Part shown: piece by piece, positions 11,058 to 22,203 of the stretch
How positions within the stretch are numbered: the stretch's first letter is position 1
How the letters are laid out: every line of letters begins with the position of its first letter
Notes under the pieces: model-generated
Seen by the model: only the letters and a program-made list of their open reading frames with translations
What the model was told of the DNA's origin: nothing
Database searches by the model: none
Made by a program: the position numbers and the translations under genes
Assembly: GCA_010094045.1 (NCBI GenBank)
Contig: ML986599.1
Coordinates: 304,787-368,786, forward strand
DNA length: 64,000 nucleotides
Source: Lojkania enalia
Lineage: Eukaryota > Ascomycota > Dothideomycetes > Pleosporales
Reading direction: 5' to 3'

Positions 11058-13132
11058 ATGCCAGTGACTTTCGGGTCAATAGGCGATATAATCACCGTCT
11101 GCCTTCTCGTTGAAGACCTTGCGAATACTCTTAGCGATTCCCGCTGGTCCTCACGCGAATACTAGCAAGCCGTTCGCGAGTTAGGCACCCTTGATCGTAT
11201 TCTCCTTGAAGTCGAGATACTTGTTCGAACTCATGAGAAAACTATCGAACTCAACGCGTTATACGAAACCACGTGGAGAAGCGTGGAAAGCTACTAGCGT
11301 CTAGTGGAGAAGTTCTTCGAGCAGGTCAAGAAGTATCAGAATAGTCTAGGGGGAAAGGGTAGTGGTAGTTAGACCCGGGGCACAAACAACGTCGTTAGGA
11401 AGGCGGCACGAATGATACAATGGAAGGGTTGTGAAAAGGAAGAACTAGAGAAGTTTAGGGCTGGAATTACCGCAAATTCAGCAAGTTTGAATGTTACTGG
11501 CTACCGCTAGCGTCAAGCTTCAGACTGTCAATGGGAAGAAGATTGGTGACGGCCTCCGAAGATCGGAGCGGAAGATACAACACGCAATAACAAGACAAGA
11601 TAATATAATCCAGAAGATGATGAGACGATTAGATGAAGGAAACATACTTATCGAAAAGACAAACACTACTAGCGGTACTAGCGGGATGCAAGGAAAGGCT
11701 GAATGGGCGCATCAGCTCATAATGGAGACTATTGCAACGAACTTGGCTGCGTATTAAGCCGTCTTGGAAATCTAGAAGGCTGCGCCGGCTCGCCAGTTGC
11801 CGAAGAAACATTCTTGCTCGAGGATGCGATTGGAAGAGTCGCGCCTGTACTTCTTCATTATATCGGTTTATGGGATGCTTTCGATGCAGTACTCGAGATC
11901 CGATTTTGCAACCAGCAGGGCTTTAAAATGGTTGCGGATAAAGAGTACGTTCGCCAAGACCAGATCACAGGAACGGACATTGAGCAAAGCGTCAAATAGG
12001 ATACAGTCTTTGTTCCTGGACGGTAGGTCGACATGGGCATGCTCTTCAAGAAGATTATCGAAGGAAACGAACACAGAATTGAGGGCATGTCCTAGATGTG
12101 ATCTCTTTTCGGAAAGAGCTTCTAATACCGACCTAGAATGCAAAGGATATGGTATGTGGTTTCGACGAATTAGTGCTGTGAACGATGAGCCTTAGGATTC
12201 CGAGGACGGTTTACCTACGGTTGAAGACGCTCCTGACAGCGGACGTGCTGCTGCAGATATTACTACGACTTAAGGTGGTGCTAGTAGCGAAAACGAAAGG
12301 AGCGAAGACAAAATATCGGACTTCAAATGTGTTCGACTACGGCTGGTCGAGAAAGAGGCTAAGGGCAAATCGACCCCTCATATTAATGTTTCTTATGTAG
12401 ACGTAGACTACGTTACCGATGATGAGTCAATGTATAACAATGTAGATAGCGACAGCGATGCCTCATCTGGAATACAGGTCTCCCCTAGTGCGTTCGATGA
12501 AGATGCCTCTTCCGCTAAAAGATCCCCTACTCGAGATGAAGAGGCATTCGCGAGGGAATATATACCAAGAGCCCGAACCAGAGAGCGACGCTTGCGTCGC
12601 AGAACACGGTTGGAAGATTCTTCAACAAGAGCGCTTTCCAACAATGAATTCCTATCGACCGAACCTGTCTGCAGACAAGTGACCTACAGAGATGCTCAAC
12701 GCGCCGGCATTCCAGCTGGATATTCGTGCAAGCACTAAAATCCCGACGAGGAACCGATTCTTGTATTGGGCAGTGTTTTTGACTTGTACACGTTTGGCAA
12801 ATGGGTATGCGATTGGATAGTTTTCCATCTCGGATCTAATAGCCCGATTGGTGAAGTTGCTGGTGAATTATAGATTCTGCTAATTCAGCTTGCCCAATCA
12901 CCAAACAAGTTGAGGCAGTTACAGAGAATTTTCGGAAATGGGACCACTACGAGATGCTAGAGGATTTTCTTTAGTCTTCCAAGGGCTACATAACAGGCTA
13001 CAGAGATTGACTACAGATTGCACGGGGACTATGTTAAGATATGGTAGAAAGCCAAAGCCTAGGCTGACGAAGCAAACAGGCTGTGATTTTGTGGATGCAT
13101 TGTTTGGGCAGAAGTATTACCTAAACGACTGA
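11058..13132 (+). pseudogene. RIP-like pseudogene with two fungal-specific domain families
   Basis: From ATG 11058 the frame reads MPVTFGSIGDIITVCLLVEDL, the start of a widespread Pezizomycotina family usually annotated as ubiquitin-like-domain protein (recognised from memory). It is broken by in-frame TAGs at 11163, 11295 and 11370, then by a frameshift near 11490 where MLLATASVKL resumes in the next frame. Downstream frames still carry LLEDAIGRVAPV, WDAFDAVLEIRF and the CPRCDLF...GMWFRRIS cysteine region of that family (to about 12195). From about 12260 a second block follows with the signature IPAGYS..DPDEEPILVLGSVFD...GKW, known in another fungal family of unknown function, with stops at 12736 and 12871 replacing conserved Trp codons (TGG to TAA/TAG), and ending in DFVDALFGQ. 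Several stops fit CAG to TAG or TGG to TAG/TAA. One fused ancestor or two adjacent genes are both possible. Not functional. Confidence 0.8.
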
Positions 13133-13387
13133 GAAGCTCATAATAGGGCTTCGACTATGGGACATAAGGTTTGATTGACACTATGAGGATATCTTTCAAT
13201 GTCCAACTCGGTGAGCACTTTTAGCTCCTATAGCTTGTCAAGATTACGTCGGGCTTAACATTTTTTTCTGGCTTAATATTGTCTATGATCGGGACCAGCA
13301 CGATATCCAATGCATATTGTTTACGTTGGTTGGGTGTAACTATGTTGTTGTAGTAATATTTCATTTCAGGGTATATATGCATAAGGT

Positions 13388-14569
13388 TTACACTTCTACA
13401 TGCTCTTGATGGTGCATCATTGAAGTAGCGATGATCAACCTCCGGTAATCCAGCACAGCCTGCTCGAGTTCCTTCCTCTTCAATGCTTCGTGATCGGAAT
13501 GGGCAACAAAGATGGTACCCGGTCCATATAAATATCTTTTATGGTCGCCCTTCAGGTTTGGTACATCGGTTCCATAGTTTACAGTAATCTTTTCAAAGCC
13601 CTCGACATCGCAGCTCATGTCAATAGGTCCGTATCCCTCGCTCCACTCAATCTCGAGGCCACCTCCTAGCTCTTCAGCTTTCGCTTTGACATTTTTCAAT
13701 GCCCCGATAACCAAGCCCTCCACAATCTTCGGTGTACCAGCGGCTATCCGCACCGCTATATTCGCCTCAGCCGTCTCTGCAACAACATTCATAGCAACAC
13801 CACCTTGTACCTTGCCGAAGTTCATGGTCGTATTGCCATATTTCTCTGACCAAGGCAAATGCTCCCTCAACTCAAGTAGCTTCCCCAACGCCTCAACCAT
13901 AATATCATTTGCAGAGACGCCCAGCCACGGGTATCCCGAATGCGCTGCCTTCCCTTGCACTTTTATTGTAAACCCAAGTATTCCCTTATGCCCACAAACA
14001 AGCTTACCCTCGGTAGGCTCACCGAATATAACAACATCGTATTGCGGACGATCTTTTAGGTTGGAAAACGCGCGCATACCATCACCTCCCGTCTCCTCCC
14101 CTACTACAAAAAGTAGGGAGACATCATCATATAACTTCTCCTTTAAGCCATTTAATGAAATTATCTGTGCAGCAACGCTCCCTTTGTCATCCACAGATCC
14201 TCGACCGCCGATTACGCCAGAGGTTTTGTTATAGTAGTATGGCCAGAATGGGGGCACGGTATCGATGTGTGATGAGACGAGGATAGAGGTTTCGCGTTTC
14301 TTGCCATAAGCAAGAAGGTTGTAGCGGTGCGGTGAGACTTCCTGGAGCTCGACCGTGAAATTCTTGCCCCGGAGATATGAGGCTAACCACTTCCCTAATT
14401 TTTCTTCATTCTCAGTTATTGATTCAATCTCGATGAGTTTGCGGTGCAGGTAGAGGAGCTCGGATGAGTCTGATTCGGTGAGAAGTGATGAGGAGTCGTG
14501 GATGGGCAATTGCTGCGGTTTTGCGACTGCTATGAAAACTAGAGGGAGGAGGAGTAGAAATTGTAGCAT
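13388..14569 (-). CDS. secreted M20-family metallopeptidase
   Basis: Single-exon, 393 aa, ATG at 14569. A hydrophobic signal peptide (LLLLPLVFIAVA) covers residues 1-16. The M20 zinc-peptidase signature residues are present: HID at 101-103, GRGSVDDKG with the bridging Asp at 127, the general-base pair in VGEETGGDG at 158-159, FGEPTE with Glu184, the AHSGYPWLG dimerisation-domain stretch and a C-terminal AHSDHEA zinc histidine. Length and order match fungal secreted acetylornithine deacetylase/ArgE-like carboxypeptidases. It probably releases amino acids from peptides or N-acyl amino acids outside the cell; substrate is not deducible. Several sequence-level N-glycosylation sites (NFT, NKT, NTT) fit secretion. 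A long open frame on the opposite strand (13617-14234) is an antisense shadow. Confidence 0.93.
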   Translation of the reverse strand: MLQFLLLLPLVFIAVAKPQQLPIHDSSSLLTESDSSELLYLHRKLIEIESITENEEKLGKWLASYLRGKNFTVELQEVSPHRYNLLAYGKKRETSILVSSHIDTVPPFWPYYYNKTSGVIGGRGSVDDKGSVAAQIISLNGLKEKLYDDVSLLFVVGEETGGDGMRAFSNLKDRPQYDVVIFGEPTEGKLVCGHKGILGFTIKVQGKAAHSGYPWLGVSANDIMVEALGKLLELREHLPWSEKYGNTTMNFGKVQGGVAMNVVAETAEANIAVRIAAGTPKIVEGLVIGALKNVKAKAEELGGGLEIEWSEGYGPIDMSCDVEGFEKITVNYGTDVPNLKGDHKRYLYGPGTIFVAHSDHEALKRKELEQAVLDYRRLIIATSMMHHQEHVEV

Positions 14570-15107
14570 TTTGGGGGCTCAAGGAGGTGAGGTGACATCA
14601 ACTGGGGCTTTGGGGACAGTTGCTTGGAGCTCGGAGGTGGTGCGGAGCTCTGACGATGCCAAGAGTGGGGAGCTGTTGCTATCACAACCCCCGAGTACCG
14701 CTGTCCGTCGCTACAAATTGAAATCTTCTTCAAAAGGCGAGGCCATTAGATCAAGGCACTACTACAATTGACTATGCGATAAGTCCAATAGAAAGCCGCA
14801 TTTGCGGATTTCAATCCATTTGTCTTGCATCTAGCCGGAACCTAGCTCATTCTTGGACTGTTGGAGGATGACACTGCAAGAAATCACTTCTTAGGCTCAC
14901 TAGGGCTTGTGCTGATACTCCAACTGCAGTATTAGGTATGAGTCGAATGCTGACGCACTTGGAGATGAATAAGTCGGTTCGTTGGCCTTGTTTTACCATA
15001 CCCCCTGAATTATCTGAGTAGGTGGTTTTTTTTGTTCGTTCTATCTAGCATCTACTTTCTTCGACTCTCTCCTGTCAACCACACTTGTCACGTACGTTTT
15101 CTTCAAT
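14570..15107. promoter_or_regulatory. divergent intergenic region between M20 peptidase and TLC gene
   Basis: 538 bp shared upstream region of two divergent genes. The 60 bp before the TLC start codon is pyrimidine-rich with a TTTTTTTT run near 15027, usual for fungal leaders. No specific binding site identified. Confidence 0.4.
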
Positions 15108-16035
15108 ATGTGGAATCAATTTTTGCAACCTTTTGATCAAATGTTCGAGTATATTCAACCAATATGCAACTACCTCAAACTACCTCTCCTCCCCGGGCAC
15201 ATCCACGAAGTTTTCGGGGCGCTTTTGTTCTACCAAATTCTCTATATGTACATTGGGCCTCGAATATCGACATATTTAGCACCAAAGACCTATCCTATTT
15301 TTCAAGGCCGCTCAAAGCTAGACTGGAACATCCACATCGTCTCCATGACCCAAGCTACGTTCATAAGCTTCCTTTCTCAATACGTTGTGCTCTTCGACTA
15401 CGAGAGAAAGCGTATGACCGCCCAAGAACGCGCGTATGGGTACACAGAGCTCTCCACAACAGCACTGGCAATTGCGAATGGCTATTTTATTTGGCATTTT
15501 ATTATGATGACTAAACATGTTAACGCTTATGGTTGGGGGATGGTGGCGCATGCTTGTGCGACGAACTTCCTTATGATACAAGGATTTGTGAGTGGTAAGC
15601 ATCTTTAGGTTTAAAGGGAAATGCTGATGATACGTGCAGCGCCCAGCATTCCTGACCTATGGCGTTGCATCATATCTCTACGAATGGTCTAATATCCCAC
15701 TTAACATTCATCGAGCTCTCGGAAAACTCAAGATGGAGAAGTCCAAACTCTATGTCTTCAATGGTGTGACACTTTTTATTGTCTTTTTCTTCTGCCGTAT
15801 TTGGTGGGGGACGTATCTCACTTGGTGGTTCTACAAGGATATATGGAATGCCTATATTTCGCCTCCCCCAAAAGGTGTGGAGAAACTACCAACTTGGCTG
15901 CTATTTGGACACGCGATAGCAACAACAACCCTGCAGTCATTAAATTTTGTTTGGTTCTTTTTGATCGCCAGAATTCTACTGTCGAGGGTAGTATACAAGA
16001 AAGAGAAAAGGTGGACTAGTGCAAAGGGGGAGTGA
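15108..16035 (+). CDS. TLC-domain membrane protein
   Basis: Exons 15108-15587 and 15640-16035; intron 15588-15639 (GTGAGT...GTGCAG). Splicing joins QGF to RPAFLTYG in frame, giving 291 aa. The TRAM-LAG1-CLN8 pattern is visible: WNIHIVSMTQATFISF, the long helix ALAIANGYFIWHFIMM followed by AHACATNFLM, then ASYLYEWSNIPLNIHRAL, which corresponds to the family's ELSTPFLNIHW block, and two more TM helices. It resembles fungal TMEM56/YJR116W-type TLC proteins of the endoplasmic reticulum rather than ceramide synthases, because no homeobox-like or Lag1 HH motif is seen. Lipid transport or sensing is the family idea; a precise role is unknown. Confidence 0.88.
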
Positions 16036-16491
16036 ACAGCATCTTGGCTCTGTCAGCGAGACTCTCGAATATTCGGCGTAATTCATATCTAAGTCAGCAC
16101 CAGAGTCTACGATGGTGAGACTGGTATTCTTACCGTGATACTCTTTGGAGCGATGATATCGCAGAGTTTAGTATGAGATGGAGGTTGCTGACGGGCTAGG
16201 GTTGATGCAGGGCTGACGGTGGGGCTACGACAGTAAATAGTACGCCATACTAGACTGAATGAAGTATTCCTGCATGAATTAGCTGCTGACTGAGCACCCA
16301 AAGTTGGATATATCCTGATGATAGTGATAATTTTACAATCAAAATCGCGAATGCCGAGAAGAGGATAAGGCGCGTGAGACAAGTCGGAGCACGGGGTTTC
16401 TGGCCCTGCTTTGATGATGACCCAAAATCCCATACCTTCTCTTTTTATATGATAATCGAATGCTTCGATCCTTCTTCAATTCGTCCTGGAG
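16036..16491. other. intergenic, nothing recognised
   Basis: Between two same-strand membrane-protein genes; no gene seen. Probable terminator of the TLC gene and promoter of the PAQR gene, without a motif I can name. Confidence 0.4.
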
Positions 16492-17479
16492 ATGGGGAAA
16501 GGATCGGCTAGATTTACGCATGAAAGGAAGCCTTCAAAACCACAGAGTAATCTGAGCTGACCTAGAACGATTACGTTCAATTGCTGACAATTTGATAGTT
16601 GAGAAAGAACTCCTTGAAGACCAAATCAAGCAAGCCCTTGCCATCACGAAAACTGGCTCCCTGCTCACAATCTCCCAACTCCCACCACCATGGCGCATAA
16701 ACCCCTTCATCACTCGAGGCTACACGTTTGCACCCTCAATTACACTTTGCGTCCATAGCACCTTCCGCCTCTCCAACGAATCCTTCAATATCTGGTCGCA
16801 CGTCTTTGGTGTCTCCTCCGTCATATACCTAGCGTTCTGGCACTACCCGTTGACGCCAATCTACGCTCAAGCCACCGGGGTAGATAATCTGATCATGGCA
16901 ACCTTCTTTGCTGCAGCAGGGATATGCCTAGGCTGTAGTGTGTTCTGGCATACCATGAAGTGCCACTGCGATCCTCATTTCATGATTAGTTGCGCTAGCG
17001 TTGACCTTTCAGGAGTCACCATCATGATATCTGCCATGAACGTTCTCGCGCAGTACACCACTTTCTACTGCTCATCTTCATTTCAGAAGGTATACATTTC
17101 CTTAACAGCACTCTCCGGTGCGATCTCCTTGATTCTCGGATGGAGCCCAAAGTTCAGACATCCGGATCTAGCTTGGGTACGAGTTGTTGTGTTCACTTTG
17201 CTAGGGATTGTTGGATTGTTGCCGATGGGGCATTTGGCAATTAAAGATGGAACGAATATGGCTTGGACATTTTACCAGAGTATCTGGGTGGATGTGGTAG
17301 CTCCGATCTTCTTAGGAGCGTGGATATACGCAGCAAAGGTGCCAGAGAGATGGTGGCCTGGCATATTTGACTTTTCCGGGCATAGCCATAATGTCTGGCA
17401 TGTGGCGGTCTTAGCTACGGTTTGGGGTGGGTATAAGGCTGCGTTGGAGCTGTTAGGAATGAAAATTGGTAGCTGTTAG
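16492..17479 (+). CDS. PAQR/haemolysin-III family receptor (IZH-like)
   Basis: Exon 1 16492-16546 (ATG GGG AAA...) and exon 2 16599-17479; intron 16547-16598 (GTAATC...GATAG), 311 aa. The second exon alone lacks an ATG before conserved sequence, which is why I added exon 1. Family marks: SNESFNIWSHVFG (N-terminal E..N..SH motif), SVFWHTMKCH...SCASVDLSGVTIMI (S..H and DLSG) and the C-terminal FSGHSHNVWHVAVL with the zinc-binding histidines; seven TM segments are spaced between them. Homologues in yeast (IZH1-4) and animals (adiponectin receptors) act in membrane lipid and zinc homeostasis, probably as ceramidases. Exact ligand unknown. Confidence 0.92.
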
Positions 17480-18247
17480 GGCGTGACCTGGAGGAGAATC
17501 GAGTGATGGTTAAATAGAGACTTGATGACTAAGGGAGCAGTCCACGACGGGCAATGGAGTTGCAATAAGTCCCTATTTCCATAGAAGGTCAACCTTCAAC
17601 ACCTGAAACGAGTCCCCTCCTCATATCAAAGCGGTTTCTAGTAACCTTCAACTCGCGTGGGTTAGTGCATGCGGAGACCTGGTAGTTTCGAGTGCTAAAC
17701 TTCAAAAAAATATGGCTCTTCGCATGATACCGTAACTAGCATATTCCCAGTCCATCAAAATTTATAAAAATATCTCGGAATGTACAGCCAATCATTGCGC
17801 TCTCTTCCACCGCTCGGAAGCAGAAAGAAACCGCACCCAAGATCAGCCGCTGGAGTCTCCTCTCCACATCACAGACGGTTTTCGTTCTCATGGAACCTCG
17901 CGCTGCCACATGGACAGTGAGTATCTCAAAATCGAAAATGCTTTTAGTGAGTGTGAAAAATTTGCGTTGTTCATGAAAAGGAGAATGGAGCTGCGATGCT
18001 GTAAAAGATTTTGTATGGGCGGTCCGGCGCGGCAGAACGTTTGGCCGATGGCCCCGCGGTTCGCTGGGCTGACTCATGAGCTTTTTTCGCCTTTCTGCGT
18101 GTGGGTTTTATGCTCGAGCGGGCCCGCCATAGCATCGCCTCTACCCTTTTAACACTCTCTTTCGCTTTTATCGACCGTAGACTGAGCACTCGCAGTCCGA
18201 AACACGCAGATTCCAGTGCATAGATCGCCGCCGATACACTGCCCAGT
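17480..18247. other. intergenic / 5' region of eIF2-gamma
   Basis: No gene recognised. The 100 bp before the eIF2-gamma start contains CT-rich leader sequence (around 18135-18160). Confidence 0.4.
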
Positions 18248-20011
18248 ATGGATTCTGAGTCCGACCACGACCACCGCGATGACGAGAGCGTAGCATCGGA
18301 GCCGGAAGAGGTGGAGGAGGTGAAGCCCAAGTCGGCTCTGAAGAAGCCCAGAGAGGTTCTGCCGCCCGTAGAGCGGCCGCATCTTCCGTGAGTCCTCCGG
18401 CCCTATATTGGGATTATCGGCCTGGCTAACAGACCCAAGCGAACAACCAGAGCCAAGCACAGTAGACTTTTCACAGCTGACGCCATTGTCGCCCGAGATT
18501 ATCAGTCGTCAAGCCACAATTAATATTGGAACAATCGGCCACGTCGCTCACGGAAAGAGTACGGTGGTAAAAGCCATCTCTGGTGTCCAGACAGTCCGTT
18601 TCAAGAACGAACTCGAGAGGAATATCACAATCAAGCTTGGATATGCCAATGCGAAGATTTACAAATGTGATAATCCAGAATGTCCTCGACCAACATGTTA
18701 CCGGTCGTATAAGAGCGAGAAAGAGGTGGACCCGGCTTGCGAGAGAGAAGGATGTGGGGGTAAATATAGGCTGCTACGACACGTCTCGTTCGTAGACTGC
18801 CCTGGACACGACATTCTCATGAGCACTATGTTGTCAGGGGCCGCTGTCATGGACGCAGCGTTACTTCTGATTGCCGGAAACGAACCCTGCCCGCAGCCCC
18901 AGACAAGCGAACATCTTGCTGCCATCGAAATCATGAAGCTCAACCACATCATTATCCTCCAGAACAAGGTCGATTTAATGAGGGAGGAGAATGCTGCTTC
19001 ACACTACGAGTCCATTCTCAAGTTCATCCGAGGCACAGTCGCAGATGGGTCACCAATCATCCCTATATCTGCTCAGCTTAAGTTCAACATTGATGCCATT
19101 AATGAGTACCTAGTTACCAAGATCCCCGTTCCGGTCCGAGACTTCTCCGCAAAGCCGCACATGATGGTTATCCGTTCCTTTGATGTAAATAAGCCAGGTG
19201 CTGAAATCGAGGAACTAAAGGGTGGTGTCGCTGGTGGTAGTATCCTGACAGGTGTGCTGAAGTTGGGCGACGAGATCGAAATCCGACCAGGTATTGTATC
19301 GAAGGACCCAGCCGGAAAGATCCAATGCAAGCCCATCTACTCTAGAGTAGTTTCGCTTTTCGCAGAGCATAACGATCTCAAGTTCGCCGTTCCTGGTGGT
19401 CTTATTGGTAAGTTTTAATTCTTAATAGTCTTTGTACCCTCTTCTAACGTATCGTAGGTGTTGGAACCCGTGTGGATCCCACTTTGTGCCGTGCGGATCG
19501 TCTTGTTGGTTTCGTTCTTGGGCTTCGTGGACATTTGCCCAACATCTATAGTGAACTGGAAGTCAACTACTTCCTACTTAGGAGATTACTTGGTGTAAAG
19601 ACTGCCGATGGCAAGCAAGCGAAGGTTGCAAAGCTTGCCAAGAACGAGGTCCTTGTAAGCTGCACCTCCGTCGCATTTAGGCCTAACGCTAACGTTGGTT
19701 CAGATGGTCAATATTGGTTCAACAGCGACCGGCGCCAAGGTCATCGCCGTGAAAGCTGACGCTGCCCGCCTTTCCCTCACATCGCCGGCGTGCACTGAGA
19801 TTGGCGAAAAGATTGCTCTATCTAGACGTATTGAGAAACACTGGCGGTACGCTGCTTAATCCAGACCTCGGCTGACATGCGCTAACATCTTGGTTGCAGG
19901 CTTATCGGGTGGGCTAACATTGTTGCGTAAGTATCGCGAGATCCTTTTTCCTAGTCACTTTGAAATTGACATTTTGCTAGGGGTAACATTCTTCAGCCCG
20001 CAGAGGATTGA
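18248..20011 (+). CDS. GCD11: translation initiation factor eIF2 gamma subunit
   Basis: Six exons: 18248-18387, 18440-19407, 19458-19654, 19704-19846, 19900-19926 (27 nt) and 19981-20011; 501 aa, in frame throughout. The GTPase that delivers initiator Met-tRNA to the 40S subunit in the eIF2 complex. Seen: acidic N-terminus, G1 GHVAHGKST, a zinc-ribbon-like insertion with two Cys pairs ([19 protein letters not shown]), G3 DCPGHD, G4 NKVDL, then domain II/III blocks ([46 protein letters not shown]) and the C-terminal [21 protein letters not shown] end. Essential housekeeping gene. Very short last exons make its 3' end easy to mis-annotate. Confidence 0.96.
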
Positions 20012-20854
20012 ACGCCGAACATGAAGCATTCTGTTAGTGGTTGAGCGTTGGAGCAAAGGGAGCTACGACGGGACGAAGACCATGATCCTTAGATGGGGTT
20101 CTCTGGAGGTCCCATGCATCAAGTCCCGGTTCCTTGGGCATTTTTGCAACTGCAGAACTCAGCATCTTGAGGATAGATAGGGAAAAGGTTTTCCTCTCGC
20201 TGTGTACAGGCCGGCGTCTTGGAAAGCTAAAGGGTACGACAGTGCTAGCAGCATATGTTGCACTGTCCTAGCGTTGTCAAACAGCCATATCCGTAGAGTA
20301 GTATACCGAAAAGCCACTTGCAATGAGAACATGCACCAAAATATGCAGAATGCAGTGCCTCGCATAAGGGAAGTGGAGGATGGGCAGTCGGTGGTCTTCG
20401 GAAGCTAGAACCGACTTTCACATGCTTCACAGGGTCCTTATTGACATACAAATGGAGGCATGCACCGCAACGTCAGAATGTCCCAACTAGATTGCTTAGT
20501 CCTGCATACCTCCAACTTCCCCTCCTACGCGCCAGCAACTGGGTACTTTCATATTTCAAAGCACGCAATTTCCTCACGAGGTACGTTCGTTCTCGGATCC
20601 AATGCCCTTGCTTCATCCGGCCAAGAGCGGAAATCTGACGTCCACGTGCACGGTACAGGCGACTGAGCCCCGGACAGATTTTCGAAAGACCTTCCGTTCG
20701 AGACTTTGCAACAATTAACGGGCGGGGAGGGGCGTTTTGGCACATGCGCGTCTGACCACTGTCTCTTCTTCCTTCTGTTCTTGTTCTTGCACTTGTATTT
20801 CTATCTTTTTTCTGTAGTAATTGAACGAGGAATCGCGAGTCGAGTTCTGTAGCA
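20012..20854. other. intergenic, nothing recognised
   Basis: Between eIF2-gamma and the INSIG gene; several short open frames on both strands, none with family resemblance. The last ~100 bp before the INSIG ATG are CT-rich (TCTTCTTCCTTCTG...). Confidence 0.4.
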
Positions 20855-22203
20855 ATGGCTGAGGACCCTTTTGTAAGCGCGACCGCTCCACAATCGCAAC
20901 CGCACATCTACCGTCCGATCCCACGACGCAACTTTCCTGCCAGTATCTCGCATTCGCTTGAACAGGATGAGGAACAGGAACCACACACGCAAAATACGCC
21001 GCCGACGGATAATTCGAGCCAGAGTGGCGATTGGCTTGCGCAGCTCAATGCGAGACTTCTCCGGACGCGCACGAGCAGTAGCGCCAATCTATACGAGCAT
21101 GGGGAAGGAGGGGGGTCAATTGGGAGAAATAAGAGCCTCTTGAATATGACCAAGAGCACGCTGTTCGGTATCTACGATGAAGCGGGCGCGAGTACTGCCG
21201 GCGAGCAGAGCGAAGCGCAGACACCCTGGGGCACTGGCGCAGAAACCCCTACGCGAAAGTCGCTGGACTCTGGGCTAGGAATAGGCAGACTGGAAGGCGT
21301 GGGCGACCCGGATGGAGGGCTAAGAATGAAACAGATGGCTAGGGGGGGCACGATTGAGGGAGCTGTACGACAAGGGACACGATCTAGGCAGGGAGTGAGA
21401 CAGCAGAGACATGGCGGACGCAAGGGCCTTGTGGTTGTTGGAAAAGTGGCAGCACTGTTCCTATTCGGCCTTGTCTATGGCGTGTTGGTCTCACATCTTC
21501 ACGACACAAGGGAGCTTGCGGAATTAAATGTCGGAGGGCCGGGGCGAGAGAGCTGGAAGTACCTCACTAGTTGGGGCCTTGCTAGCGTCGTGTTAGGCAA
21601 TCTGCTTCCGTACGTCGAGTTGCTCTGGAATGTCGAGGGGAAGGGGAGACAGATACACAACGAGCCGGAAAAGGAGACCGAGTCCTCGCTCACAGAACAG
21701 TGGAGCGATGTCGTGAGGAGCGTTGGTGCTTTTTTCGGCATTGCGTTCGCAATTGTGAGACCCTATCCCCAATATCAACAGTACTTAAAGAATAGATTCT
21801 GATATTATGGCAGCGCCGGCTCCCCTGGCAATCCACCCTCCAACTGACCATAACGCTTGCCCTCGTAAACCCGGCCCTGTGGTACATCCTCGACCGCAGC
21901 AAACCTGGTCTCTCCTTCTCCCTTCTCGTAACCTCTGTTCTAACCTCCTTCATCTTCCTCTCGAATCCAGACGTCCTTCCCTCGCCGGCTCTTCCAGCAA
22001 CAACAAACGCTACACACCTGCCCTCCAGCGCAAGGACAGGTGCCCAGCAGCAGTATCAAGAAGAGTTATTTGCAGGTGTAGTCAGCTATGAAAATTTAGC
22101 TGTCGTCACATGGGTCGGGAGCGTATTGTTTTGCAGTTGCGTATGCTTTGGCAGTATCGGGAGGAGATTAGCTGTGTTGGACGAATGGGGGCTTCGGAGA
22201 TGA
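20855..22203 (+). CDS. INSIG-domain protein (sterol regulation)
   Basis: Exons 20855-21754 and 21814-22203; intron 21755-21813 (GTGAGA...GGCAG), 429 aa. Residues 1-190 are Ser/Gln/Arg-rich and probably disordered. From about residue 190 come the INSIG transmembrane segments: KVAALFLFGLVYGVLVSHLHDTRELA, the conserved WGLASVVLGNLLPYVE block, GAFFGIAFAIRRLPWQS across the splice site, LALVNPALWYILDRSKPG, and a last TM pair ending SIGRRLAVLDEWG. Metazoan INSIG holds SCAP and HMG-CoA reductase in the ER; fungal INSIG proteins (Nsg1/Ins1, InsA) act on HMG-CoA reductase. The same role is inferred. Without the intron the protein would lose its last three membrane helices. Confidence 0.93.

Noticed and set aside
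13617..14234. 205-aa open frame on the plus strand inside the M20 peptidase gene
   Set aside because: Exactly antisense to conserved M20 motifs; Pro/Ser-rich composition is what the reverse complement of that coding sequence gives.
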